From: Clostridiales bacterium
Lineage (GTDB): Bacteria > Bacillota > Clostridia > Oscillospirales > Acutalibacteraceae
Direction of reading: 5' to 3'
Assembly: GCA_019415945.1 (NCBI GenBank)
Contig: DXYF01000031.1
Coordinates: 1 to 64,000 of the forward strand
DNA: 64,000 nt
A program made the position numbers and the translations under genes. Of the stretch, positions 1-7,873 are shown piece after piece. The notes beneath the pieces were generated by a model. It was given only the letters and a program-made list of their open reading frames with translations, did no database searches and had not been told where the DNA came from. How positions within the stretch are numbered: the stretch's first letter is position 1; each line of letters opens with the position of its first letter.

Positions 1-4
1 AATA

Positions 5-54
5 GCCCCTTATAGGGGCAGTGCAAACCACCCGTTCAACGGGTGGTTTTGATT
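5..54. terminator. Two hairpins downstream of ilvC
   Basis: A small hairpin (GCCCCT at 5-10, AGGGGC at 14-19) and a stronger 11-bp stem (25-35 with 39-49, loop TCA). The second is followed on the plus strand by TTTTGATTTT. They lie just past the ilvC stop and probably end the ilv transcript; the T-tract is better on the plus strand, so they may also stop a transcript entering from the left. Confidence 0.65.
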
Positions 55-85
55 TTATATTATAATATAAACCGCTCAATACCGA

Positions 86-1141
<1,056 letters not shown>

Positions 1142-1142
1142 T

Positions 1143-1160
1143 TACCGCAAAACTGCGGCA
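1143..1160. promoter_or_regulatory. Inverted repeat just upstream of the ilvC RBS
   Basis: TACCGCA (1143-1149), spacer AAAC, TGCGGCA (1154-1160). In mRNA sense it forms CCGCA-GTTT-TGCGG directly before the AAGGAGG of ilvC. It could protect or tune the ilvC message. Its half-sites resemble the palindromes around the XRE gene at 3.5-3.9 kb, which may be chance. Confidence 0.4.
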
Positions 1161-1188
1161 TAATTAATATATATGCTATACTGTAAGA

Positions 1189-1680
1189 TTAAACGGAAAC
1201 CGAAGCTGTGCCTCTGTCAATGGCCACAGTGCCTGTTCTTACAATCTCACGGATACCATAAGGCTTTAATAAATCAATAAGAGTATTTACTCGGCTTGCA
1301 CATTCGCAGTATTCAACCGTAACGCAGCTTGAAGCAACATCAACGATTTTAGCCTGCATAATTTCAGCCGTTTTTATAATTTCTGCACGCTTTGCGGCGG
1401 CACAGTGTACCTTAATAAGAATAAGCTCTCGGCTTATAAATTCGCCTTCTGTAAGACGCTTTACCTTGATTACGGGAATTAGCTTGTTGAGCTGTTTTTC
1501 AAGCTGTTCAACAACATATTCATCGCCGTTTGCAACTATTGTAATTCTTGATACATTAGGAGTGTTTGTAACTCCCACTGCAAGAGAGTCGATATTAAAA
1601 CCTCTGCGGGAGAAAAGTCCCGAAATTTTAGAGAGGACGCCCGCCTGGTTTTCAACAAGTATTGATAATGTGTACTGCAT
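1189..1680 (-). CDS. ilvN: Acetolactate synthase small (regulatory) subunit
   Basis: The regulatory partner of IlvB, which raises activity of the large subunit and confers valine feedback inhibition. The 163-residue length is typical of the IlvN/IlvH family. An N-terminal ACT domain is readable: MQYTLSILVENQAGVLSKIS, then LFSRRGFNIDSLAVG, with a second ACT-like half (residues about 80-155). It starts 13 nt after the ilvB stop, consistent with translational coupling and equimolar synthesis of the two subunits. Confidence 0.96.
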   Translation of the reverse strand: MQYTLSILVENQAGVLSKISGLFSRRGFNIDSLAVGVTNTPNVSRITIVANGDEYVVEQLEKQLNKLIPVIKVKRLTEGEFISRELILIKVHCAAAKRAEIIKTAEIMQAKIVDVASSCVTVEYCECASRVNTLIDLLKPYGIREIVRTGTVAIDRGTASVSV

Positions 1681-1693
1681 CTTCTCACCTCAT

Positions 1694-3316
1694 TTAAATA
1701 GACGGAGTGTCCGGATAAACATTGCATACAAGTATAAACGGCTTGTCAGAGTTTACTATGCCTTTTATAATGTTTTCAGCCTCGTCATTTGAGCTTGCCT
1801 GTGCACAATCAATTCCGTAAGCCTTTGCAATGCCCAGAAAATCAGGGTCACCCTGAAGAATTGTTGCACTGTGTCTGCCCTCGTAATTTTTGTCTTGCAG
1901 TTCACGCACCATTCCGAGTCTTGTATTCTTCATAATAATGATTTTTATATTCAGATTGTTTCCCGCAATGGTTGCAAGCTCGTTCATACCCATCTGAAAG
2001 CTTCCGTCACCGCATACGGCGATAACATCTCGGTCAGGCCTTGCAAATTTAGCACCCACAGCAGCGGGAATTGAATAGCCCATCGTACCCATTCCGCCTG
2101 TTGTCAAGAATCTGCCTTCGCGGATTCTGAAATTATTTGCACACCAGATCTGATTTTGGCCTACATCGGCAACAAGAATTGCCTTTGAGCGAAACATTGC
2201 ACTCAAATGACTCATAAGAGTTCTCGGTTCAACAAAGCCGTCAAAAACAGGGGGAGTTTTATACAAGTCCTTTTTCCATGCGTTAACTGTTTGCTGCCAT
2301 TGTTCGGGTACGGTATAGTCGCCGATGTTTTCAGCAAGCATCTTAAGAACATTTCTCATATCGCCGACAATCGGAATTTCGGTTTTAACATTTTTACCGA
2401 TTTCGGCAGGGTCAATGTCAATATGTATTACAGTGGTGTTGTTGCTCATTTGGTCGGGAGCGGCTACTGCTCTGTCGCCGAGCCTTGCACCGCATACTAT
2501 TACGAGATCCGCCTCGTGCAACGCACGGTTTGCAACCGCCTTGCCGTGAGTTCCGAGCATACCCAGATAAAGTTCATTATCGCTGGGCATTACGCCTATT
2601 CCCATCATAGTCGAAATAACGGGAATTCTTGTTTTAAGTGCGAAATTCTGAAATTTCAGCTTTACGCCTGAGCTAAGCACACCGCCGCCCGAAACTATTA
2701 TCGGACGCTTGCTCTTTTTAATTGCTTCAACCGCACGCTTAACCTGTACAGCATGACCTTTTGTGTTCGGCTTGTATCCGATTATATTGACACTGTCGGG
2801 ATAAACAAACTCTTCAATTTCATTGGTTTGAATATCCATAGGAATGTCGATAAGCACGGGACCCTGTCTGCCTGTTGAAGCAATATGAAACGCCTCTTTA
2901 AATATACGGGGCAAATCCTCCGTTTTGCTGACAAGATAACTGTGTTTTACAAACGGCTCGCACGCCCCTGTAATATCAGCTTCCTGAAAAACATCTCGTC
3001 CGAGAAGATCCGAACGAACCTGACCCGTGATAGCAATCATAGGAATTGAGTCAGTGTATGCTGTTGCAATACCGGTAATAAGATTTGTCGCACCGGGACC
3101 GGAGGTTGCAACACAAACACCCGGCTTGCCGCTGCATCTTGCGTATCCGCTTGCGGCATGAGCGGCGTTTTGCTCTTGACGAACAAGAACATGTTTTATA
3201 TTTGAATCATAAATTTTATCGTAAAACGGACATATTGTAGCACCCGGATAGCCAAAGACGACCGAAACACCCTCAGCTTCCAAACATTTTACCATAATTT
3301 CAGCACCGCTAATCAT
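1694..3316 (-). CDS. ilvB: Acetolactate synthase large (catalytic) subunit
   Basis: Thiamine-diphosphate enzyme that joins pyruvate with pyruvate or 2-oxobutyrate, the first committed step for valine, leucine and isoleucine. The usual three domains fit in 540 residues. The catalytic glutamate is E48 in RQEQNAAHAASGYAR; the ThDP/Mg motif starts with GDGS (436-439) and continues to N464. The start is ATG with AGGAGGGAC upstream. It leads the ilvBNC operon; no T-box or leader-peptide attenuator was found in the roughly 70-nt leader, so control by aminoacyl-tRNA sensing is not visible here. Confidence 0.97.
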   Translation of the reverse strand: MISGAEIMVKCLEAEGVSVVFGYPGATICPFYDKIYDSNIKHVLVRQEQNAAHAASGYARCSGKPGVCVATSGPGATNLITGIATAYTDSIPMIAITGQVRSDLLGRDVFQEADITGACEPFVKHSYLVSKTEDLPRIFKEAFHIASTGRQGPVLIDIPMDIQTNEIEEFVYPDSVNIIGYKPNTKGHAVQVKRAVEAIKKSKRPIIVSGGGVLSSGVKLKFQNFALKTRIPVISTMMGIGVMPSDNELYLGMLGTHGKAVANRALHEADLVIVCGARLGDRAVAAPDQMSNNTTVIHIDIDPAEIGKNVKTEIPIVGDMRNVLKMLAENIGDYTVPEQWQQTVNAWKKDLYKTPPVFDGFVEPRTLMSHLSAMFRSKAILVADVGQNQIWCANNFRIREGRFLTTGGMGTMGYSIPAAVGAKFARPDRDVIAVCGDGSFQMGMNELATIAGNNLNIKIIIMKNTRLGMVRELQDKNYEGRHSATILQGDPDFLGIAKAYGIDCAQASSNDEAENIIKGIVNSDKPFILVCNVYPDTPSI

Positions 3317-3388
3317 TATGTTTGTCCCTCCTGTCCTTTTTAATATATTGAAAACGACTGCATATATAATCGTTTACTTTTAAACTAC

Positions 3389-3417
3389 ATTATACAACAA
3401 AGAATGTAAAAAGTAAA
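3389..3417 (-). promoter_or_regulatory. Putative sigma-A promoter of ilvBNC
   Basis: Read on the minus strand: -35 TTTACT, 17-nt spacer, -10 TATAAT, giving transcription start roughly 65-70 nt before ilvB. The leader contains a weak AAACGA/TCGTTT hairpin and no obvious terminator. The -35 is only a partial match; the -10 is perfect. Confidence 0.55.
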
Positions 3418-3525
3418 GAGATTAGGGCAGGGAAAAAGCTTTATAATTTTAAAACAAAATTATTAGTTACAAAATTTGATATTCTTTTTTAGGGTAAAAA
3501 ATATTTATAAAAACACAAAATAATA

Positions 3526-3554
3526 TTGACTTTTACCGCAAAATGCAGTAAAAT
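3526..3554 (+). promoter_or_regulatory. Plus-strand promoter with palindromic operator in its spacer
   Basis: TTGACT (3526-3531), 17-nt spacer, TAAAAT (3549-3554). The inverted repeat TACCGCA-AAA-TGCAGTA occupies 3534-3550, essentially the whole spacer, so a bound repressor would block RNA polymerase. The promoter points to the right, antisense to the XRE gene and towards the lipoprotein gene at 3900. Half-sites match those at 3842-3858 on the other side of the XRE gene. Confidence 0.6.
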
Positions 3555-3586
3555 ATAAAAAACAGAGTTCCAAAACGAAATTAATG

Positions 3587-3787
3587 TTATTTTTCATCGA
3601 CAAGACCCAGAATATAGTCTGTACTTGTATGGTAATATTTTGCGAGAGCTATTAATACAGATGTTGGAATATCTCTTTGTCCCAGCTCATAATTACTGTA
3701 AACCTGCTGCGAGCAAAATAAAATTTCGCTTACTTGTTTTTGTGTTAAATCTGCGTCTTCACGAAGCTCACGGATTCTTTTGTACAT
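3587..3787 (-). CDS. Small XRE-family (Cro/CI) transcriptional regulator
   Basis: A 66-residue single-domain helix-turn-helix protein: MYKRIRELREDADLTQKQVS, then SQQVYSNYELGQRDIPTSVL and the common tail YYHTSTDYILGL. That pattern is typical of stand-alone HTH_3 regulators of clostridia. I place the start at the ATG at 3787 because AGAGGTGA lies 7 nt upstream; an in-frame upstream extension has no ribosome binding site. Matching palindromes flank the gene (3534-3550 and 3842-3858), with a third imperfect one at 3821-3832, which points to autoregulation and control of the divergent neighbour. The DNA site assignment is inference. Confidence 0.88.
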   Translation of the reverse strand: MYKRIRELREDADLTQKQVSEILFCSQQVYSNYELGQRDIPTSVLIALAKYYHTSTDYILGLVDEK

Positions 3788-3812
3788 AAAGGCGTCACCT
3801 CTAATTGAGTAT

Positions 3813-3858
3813 ATCATAACGCAGTTTACTGCATTATTTTCTACCGCATTTTGCGGTA
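3813..3858. promoter_or_regulatory. XRE gene promoter/operator region
   Basis: Two inverted repeats lie between the XRE gene and the divergent lipoprotein gene: GCAGT-TT-ACTGC (3821-3832) and the perfect-arm TACCGCA-TTT-TGCGGTA (3842-3858). On the minus strand a -10 TATGAT (3813-3818) has the first repeat in its 17-nt spacer and a weak -35 (GAAAAT, 3836-3841). The half-site TGC(G/A)GTA recurs at 3544-3550, suggesting one protein binds all three. Confidence 0.55.
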
Positions 3859-3899
3859 GAGTCTTGATATAAATATTTTAAATATAAAGGGGATTTATT

Positions 3900-5162
3900 A
3901 TGCGTAAGGGTAAATTAATTTCGGCTTTTTTAGTGTTAGTTTTTTTGTTTGCCATGTGTTCTTGCAGTAATAAAAGTAATAATGATTTAAAATTGCAAAG
4001 TAATAATAAAACTCAAATTGAATCACAGATAAACAGCAGTAAATATACGTTAGATTATGTAGAATCTTTCAGTGAGGGATATGCTTGGGTACATGTAACC
4101 GAAAATGAGACCGGAGAGGGAAAAAATGCTTGCATAGATGAAAACGGAAAAATTAAATTTATACTTGACGATATCGTAGCAAACAGTAAGGAAAAAAAGG
4201 AATTTATGTCGGGCTACAGTGTGGTAATTGACAGCGAAGATGTTAATTATATTTTAAGTTCAGACGGGAAAATTATTGCTTCATCAAGTGACGGTAATTT
4301 CGATAATGTAGTTGCTTACGGGGGAGGTTACTTTGCCGTTGTTGACTATGTAAATGATTTTCACACAGTGGAATATGTTGCTTCAATCTTAGACAGTAAC
4401 GGAGATTATGTCATAAAGGATTGGATAAAATCAGATGCCCAGATACAGATATCTTATAGCGGAGACGGTATATTTAATTATTTGTCAGTGGACGGTTACT
4501 ATGAAAATGACTATAAATGTTACAATGCAAAAACTAAAGAAGCATTTGATATAAATCAATGCAGATGGTCGGGTGTTTTTAGCAACCAAAAGACGGTCAT
4601 ATACCACTATTTTGATAATTATTATGAGTTAATTGATTTAAGCGGTAATACAAAGAAGCTTGATACAGATCATATTTCTATTGTTTCTGATAAAGACGAC
4701 AATATGATTTTTGATAATGCATTAGTATACGAAAAAGACGAAAGCTTATATTTGTATGATATTTCATCAGGCAAAACATCTTCTTTTTATCCCTGCGGAA
4801 ACGGCATAAGAGTAGAGATAGTAGGCTATGAAAACGGCGTTTTCTGTCTCAATATACGCGGTAAAAATAATTCTAATGCAAAAGGTAATTGGTTTGTTTT
4901 GGTAGATCAAAAAGGAAACAACCTTTTTGACCCCATTGAGGGAGAGGTCATGAGCTATTCGTGCGAACGGATAATTACAAAGGACAGAAAAGTGTACGAT
5001 TTAAACGGAAAAAGTATTGAAATTCCTAAAGATTATGAAATAGACAATTCATTCAATAACAATTTACTTCGTGTAAAAAGTCCGTATTATAATTATGCGG
5101 GATATGATGACTATATGGACAAGAATGGCAATCTTATTTTTCCGAATAGAAATATAGAATGA
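3900..5162 (+). CDS. Secreted lipoprotein with WG-repeat-like segments
   Basis: A 420-residue protein with a lipoprotein signal peptide: basic MRKGK, hydrophobic stretch, then FAMCSC with C20 as the probable lipidated cysteine. The mature part has recurring units of the type SFSEGYAWV ... ACIDENGKIKF and YYNYAGYDDYMDKNGNLIF, which resemble WG beta-repeats (aromatic-glycine, then IDxxGK). No catalytic motif is visible. AAGGGG precedes the ATG by 7 nt. It is divergent from the XRE gene and followed by a second lipoprotein gene 58 nt later. Function unknown; a surface sensor or binding protein is a guess. Confidence 0.8.
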   Translation: MRKGKLISAFLVLVFLFAMCSCSNKSNNDLKLQSNNKTQIESQINSSKYTLDYVESFSEGYAWVHVTENETGEGKNACIDENGKIKFILDDIVANSKEKKEFMSGYSVVIDSEDVNYILSSDGKIIASSSDGNFDNVVAYGGGYFAVVDYVNDFHTVEYVASILDSNGDYVIKDWIKSDAQIQISYSGDGIFNYLSVDGYYENDYKCYNAKTKEAFDINQCRWSGVFSNQKTVIYHYFDNYYELIDLSGNTKKLDTDHISIVSDKDDNMIFDNALVYEKDESLYLYDISSGKTSSFYPCGNGIRVEIVGYENGVFCLNIRGKNNSNAKGNWFVLVDQKGNNLFDPIEGEVMSYSCERIITKDRKVYDLNGKSIEIPKDYEIDNSFNNNLLRVKSPYYNYAGYDDYMDKNGNLIFPNRNIE

Positions 5163-5220
5163 TGTATTAACAGTACTTGTGTGGTTTTGTTATTACAAAA
5201 AAAATTAAGGGGTTGGCAGA

Positions 5221-5592
5221 ATGAAAAAATTATTAACAGTTTTGCTTTCGGCTATGCTTATCTCAGCGGTTTTGTACGGTTGCTCAAACCCCAAAAGCGT
5301 TATTGTCGGAACTTGGACAAGAGAGAACAGTGCGGATGTATTTCAGTTTTACGAGGACGGCAAATGTGAGTTGCCGACATTCACGGGAGGGGGCTACGGA
5401 GAGGAAAGTTATACAATCGACAGCAATAATATGCTTAAGCTTACAAATTACTATGGCTCTTCCGTTACCTTTACTTATGTTTCTCCGCAGGACAGTGACG
5501 AGTTTGTAGAGAATAATCCCGACGCTTACTGGTGGTACATAGAGGATGATAAGCTTTATATAAATTCAGATGCATATTATATTAAGCAATAG
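5221..5592 (+). CDS. Small lipoprotein, function unknown
   Basis: A 123-residue protein with a clear lipoprotein signal (MKKLLTVLLSAMLISAVLYGC, lipidated C21). The mature region reads VGTWTRENSADVFQFYEDGKC and later DDKLYI, the pattern of short beta-barrel or lipocalin-like proteins that start with a GTW motif and contain FxFxxDGK. It probably forms a transcript with the WG-like lipoprotein upstream and the zinc-ribbon gene 35 nt downstream. The RBS is AAGGGG, 9 nt before the ATG. Confidence 0.8.
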   Translation: MKKLLTVLLSAMLISAVLYGCSNPKSVIVGTWTRENSADVFQFYEDGKCELPTFTGGGYGEESYTIDSNNMLKLTNYYGSSVTFTYVSPQDSDEFVENNPDAYWWYIEDDKLYINSDAYYIKQ

Positions 5593-5627
5593 ATTATATA
5601 ATAAAATAAATGAAAGAGGTTGATAAA

Positions 5628-5840
5628 ATGGTATGTCCAAAATGTCAAAGCGAAGATGTAACAATGCAGGCTGTTGCAGAACAGAAAAAGCGAAGTTGTC
5701 TTTTTGTTGTTTTGATAATTATTTTGCTATGTATTCCCGTTATAGGCTGGATAGGTTTGTTCTTCCTGCTTAGGGGTCGAAAGACAGAAACCAACACATA
5801 TGCAGTTTGTCAAAATTGCGGTAACAGGTGGAAAATTTAA
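5628..5840 (+). CDS. Small membrane protein with split zinc ribbon
   Basis: A 70-residue protein: N-terminal CPKCQSEDV knuckle, a basic segment, one hydrophobic helix (about residues 24-48), then a second knuckle CQNCGNRWKI. The two CxxC pairs could form one zinc ribbon across a membrane hairpin. I chose the ATG at 5628 because AAAGAGG lies 8 nt upstream; an upstream in-frame ATG at 5610 lacks a site. Function unknown; last gene of the small plus-strand cluster before a strong terminator. Confidence 0.78.
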   Translation: MVCPKCQSEDVTMQAVAEQKKRSCLFVVLIIILLCIPVIGWIGLFFLLRGRKTETNTYAVCQNCGNRWKI

Positions 5841-5896
5841 ATAGTGTTTGCAATATAATTTAGTTTTCTGAATATTGGTTATAACAATCAACAAAA

Positions 5897-5934
5897 GAGG
5901 AGACATTTCATTATGAAATGCCTCCTCAATTTTT
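5897..5934. terminator. Rho-independent terminator
   Basis: A 14-bp stem with one A-C mismatch (5897-5910 with 5914-5927, loop TTA) followed by AATTTTT on the plus strand. It separates the plus-strand lipoprotein cluster from the converging sugar ABC operon. Confidence 0.85.
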
Positions 5935-6044
5935 GAAAAAGGGATTTTAAGATTTTTAATTTTGCAATATAAAATTTAATTTTCCGTACTCACTGTCTGC
6001 AATAAATGAAAGAGTGATTGGGGTTGAGTAGATGTTTATAACAA

Positions 6045-6917
6045 TTATCCCTTAACAGCACCCGAAACAACGCCCTCGATAATGTATTTCTGACAAGCAA
6101 AGTAGAAAATTACAATCGGCACAATACTCAACACAATAAGCGACATTATCGCACTTGTATCGGTATGTCCGTACGAGCCGTTAAGGTACTGAATATGAAT
6201 CGGTATTGTTCTGTATGACTTATCAAGAATGAGGTAGGGCAGGAGGTAGTCATTCCATATCCACATCGTTTCAAGAATAGCAACAGAAATAAATGTCGGC
6301 TTCATAATCGGAAGTACAATACCGAAGAATGTTCTCAGCGGACCTGCTCCGTCAACATCTGCGGCTTCCTCAATCTCAATCGGAATTGATTTTACAAAGC
6401 CTGAGAACATAAATACCGCAAGACCTGCTCCGAAACCCAAATAGATTATGAGGATACCCCACGGTGTTGTAAGCTTAAGATCGTCGGCGGTTTTGGAAAG
6501 TGTGAACATAACCATCTGAAACGGCACAACCATAGAAAAGATGCAGAAGTAATAGATGATTTTGCATATGATTGTGTTTGAACGGTTCAGGTACCATGCA
6601 CACATAGATGTACACAGCAAAATCAGAACCACACCGCCTATTGTAATGAAAAAGCTGCACAGGATAGTTTTCCAAAACGGAAAATTGCCGTAAAACATAC
6701 CTGTTATATAGCTTTCAAAACCCTGGAATGTTTCCGCTGTAGGAAAAGCAAACGGCTCTTGGCTTATTGCGGCGTTTGATTTAAATGAATTCATAAAAAC
6801 TATGAAAACAGGAGCAACATAAAAAATGGAGATTAATGTAAAAAGAACAGTCAGTATTTTCATACCAATGGTTTGTTTTTTTACCGGGCGTTTGTCTTTT
6901 GCTTTAACCTTTGCCAT
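6045..6917 (-). CDS. Carbohydrate ABC transporter permease, MalG type
   Basis: Inner-membrane half of a CUT1 sugar importer: 290 residues with six predicted helices (first at about 22-45) and the EAA loop EEAADVDGAGPLRTFFGIVLP that docks the ATPase. It ends in KYIIEGVVSGAVKG, the usual MalG-family C-terminus. The start codon overlaps the stop of the other permease by one base (TAATG), so the two are translationally coupled. The sugar cannot be named from sequence. Confidence 0.93.
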   Translation of the reverse strand: MAKVKAKDKRPVKKQTIGMKILTVLFTLISIFYVAPVFIVFMNSFKSNAAISQEPFAFPTAETFQGFESYITGMFYGNFPFWKTILCSFFITIGGVVLILLCTSMCAWYLNRSNTIICKIIYYFCIFSMVVPFQMVMFTLSKTADDLKLTTPWGILIIYLGFGAGLAVFMFSGFVKSIPIEIEEAADVDGAGPLRTFFGIVLPIMKPTFISVAILETMWIWNDYLLPYLILDKSYRTIPIHIQYLNGSYGHTDTSAIMSLIVLSIVPIVIFYFACQKYIIEGVVSGAVKG

Positions 6918-7792
6918 TACTGCTGCACCTCTTTTCTTCTTGTGAAGTAGAGCTGGACAAGGGCGATAATAACAACAAGAATAAAGAATATTACGCCCTC
7001 TGCCTGACCGACGCCTCTTGAATTCTGGTTTGAGTAGAAGGTGTTATAAATGTTAAGAGCCATCATTTCCGTTTGGTATATGATAGTTCCGCTGTCTGTT
7101 ATAACACCGGGCTGACCGCCTGTCAATGCGAGGTTTTGGTCAAACAACTTAAATGAATTTGTGAGTGTAAGGAAAGTGCATATTGTAATTGACGGCATCA
7201 TCATAGGCAGTGTTACATTTGTAAGCAGCTGCTTTTTGCCTGCACCGTCGATTCGTGCAGCTTCGTACAAATCAGCCGGAACGCTCTGAAATCCTGCTAT
7301 GTAAATTATCATCATATAGCCTGCCTGCTGCCAGCACATCAGAATAATCAATCCCCAAAATCCGTAGGTAGCGTTAAGGTTGATATTGGTGCCGTAGTTG
7401 TGCAAAATGCCGTTGAAAATAAGCTGCCATATATATCCGAGGATAATACCGCCTATAAGATTGGGCATAAAGAATACCGTTCTGAATATATTTGACCCTC
7501 TTATTCCTATCGTAAGTACATATGCCACAAAAAATGCAATAAGATTTATAAGCACTACCGATACTACCACAAACAAAGCGGTAAACCAGAATGACCGTAT
7601 AAAGCCCTCATCCTGAAATGCCTTTATGTAGTTATCAAATCCGACAAATGTTGCATTGCTTGTGATTCTGAAATTACAAAAAGACAAATATATTCCGTTA
7701 AAGAACGGATATACAAAACCGATGATGAAAGCGGCAAAGGTAGGCAGTACAAATATTAGAGAATATATTTTTCTTGATTTTTTCTTAAACAT
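6917..7792 (-). CDS. Carbohydrate ABC transporter permease, MalF/UgpA type
   Basis: Partner permease of the CUT1 importer, 291 residues, six helices, EAA loop YEAARIDGAGKKQLLTNVTLP. I start it at the ATG at 7792 (MFKKKSRKIYS), with AAAGG 9 nt upstream; a TTG eight codons earlier lies inside the preceding hairpin and is less likely. It sits between the binding-protein gene and the MalG-type permease. No ATPase gene is present in this operon. Confidence 0.93.
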   Translation of the reverse strand: MFKKKSRKIYSLIFVLPTFAAFIIGFVYPFFNGIYLSFCNFRITSNATFVGFDNYIKAFQDEGFIRSFWFTALFVVVSVVLINLIAFFVAYVLTIGIRGSNIFRTVFFMPNLIGGIILGYIWQLIFNGILHNYGTNINLNATYGFWGLIILMCWQQAGYMMIIYIAGFQSVPADLYEAARIDGAGKKQLLTNVTLPMMMPSITICTFLTLTNSFKLFDQNLALTGGQPGVITDSGTIIYQTEMMALNIYNTFYSNQNSRGVGQAEGVIFFILVVIIALVQLYFTRRKEVQQ

Positions 7793-7818
7793 AACTATTG
7801 CCTTTCGGTTTAACAAAA

Positions 7819-7842
7819 GAGGGGGACGGCTTCGTCCCCCTC
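7819..7842. promoter_or_regulatory. Intercistronic hairpin between binding protein and permeases
   Basis: A perfect, GC-rich 10-bp stem (7819-7828 with 7833-7842, loop GCTT) in the 81-nt gap between the solute-binding protein gene and its permeases. It has no long T-tract in the operon direction. In ABC operons such hairpins commonly stabilise the upstream message or partly terminate, so the binding protein is made in excess. Confidence 0.7.
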
Positions 7843-7873
7843 CCGAACTTTTGCTTAGAATTTTTAAGTTAAA

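Noticed and set aside
3317..3586. T-box or leader-peptide attenuator before ilvB
   Set aside because: No TGGNACCGCG-type motif, no terminator/antiterminator pair and no short ORF rich in Leu/Ile/Val codons were found.
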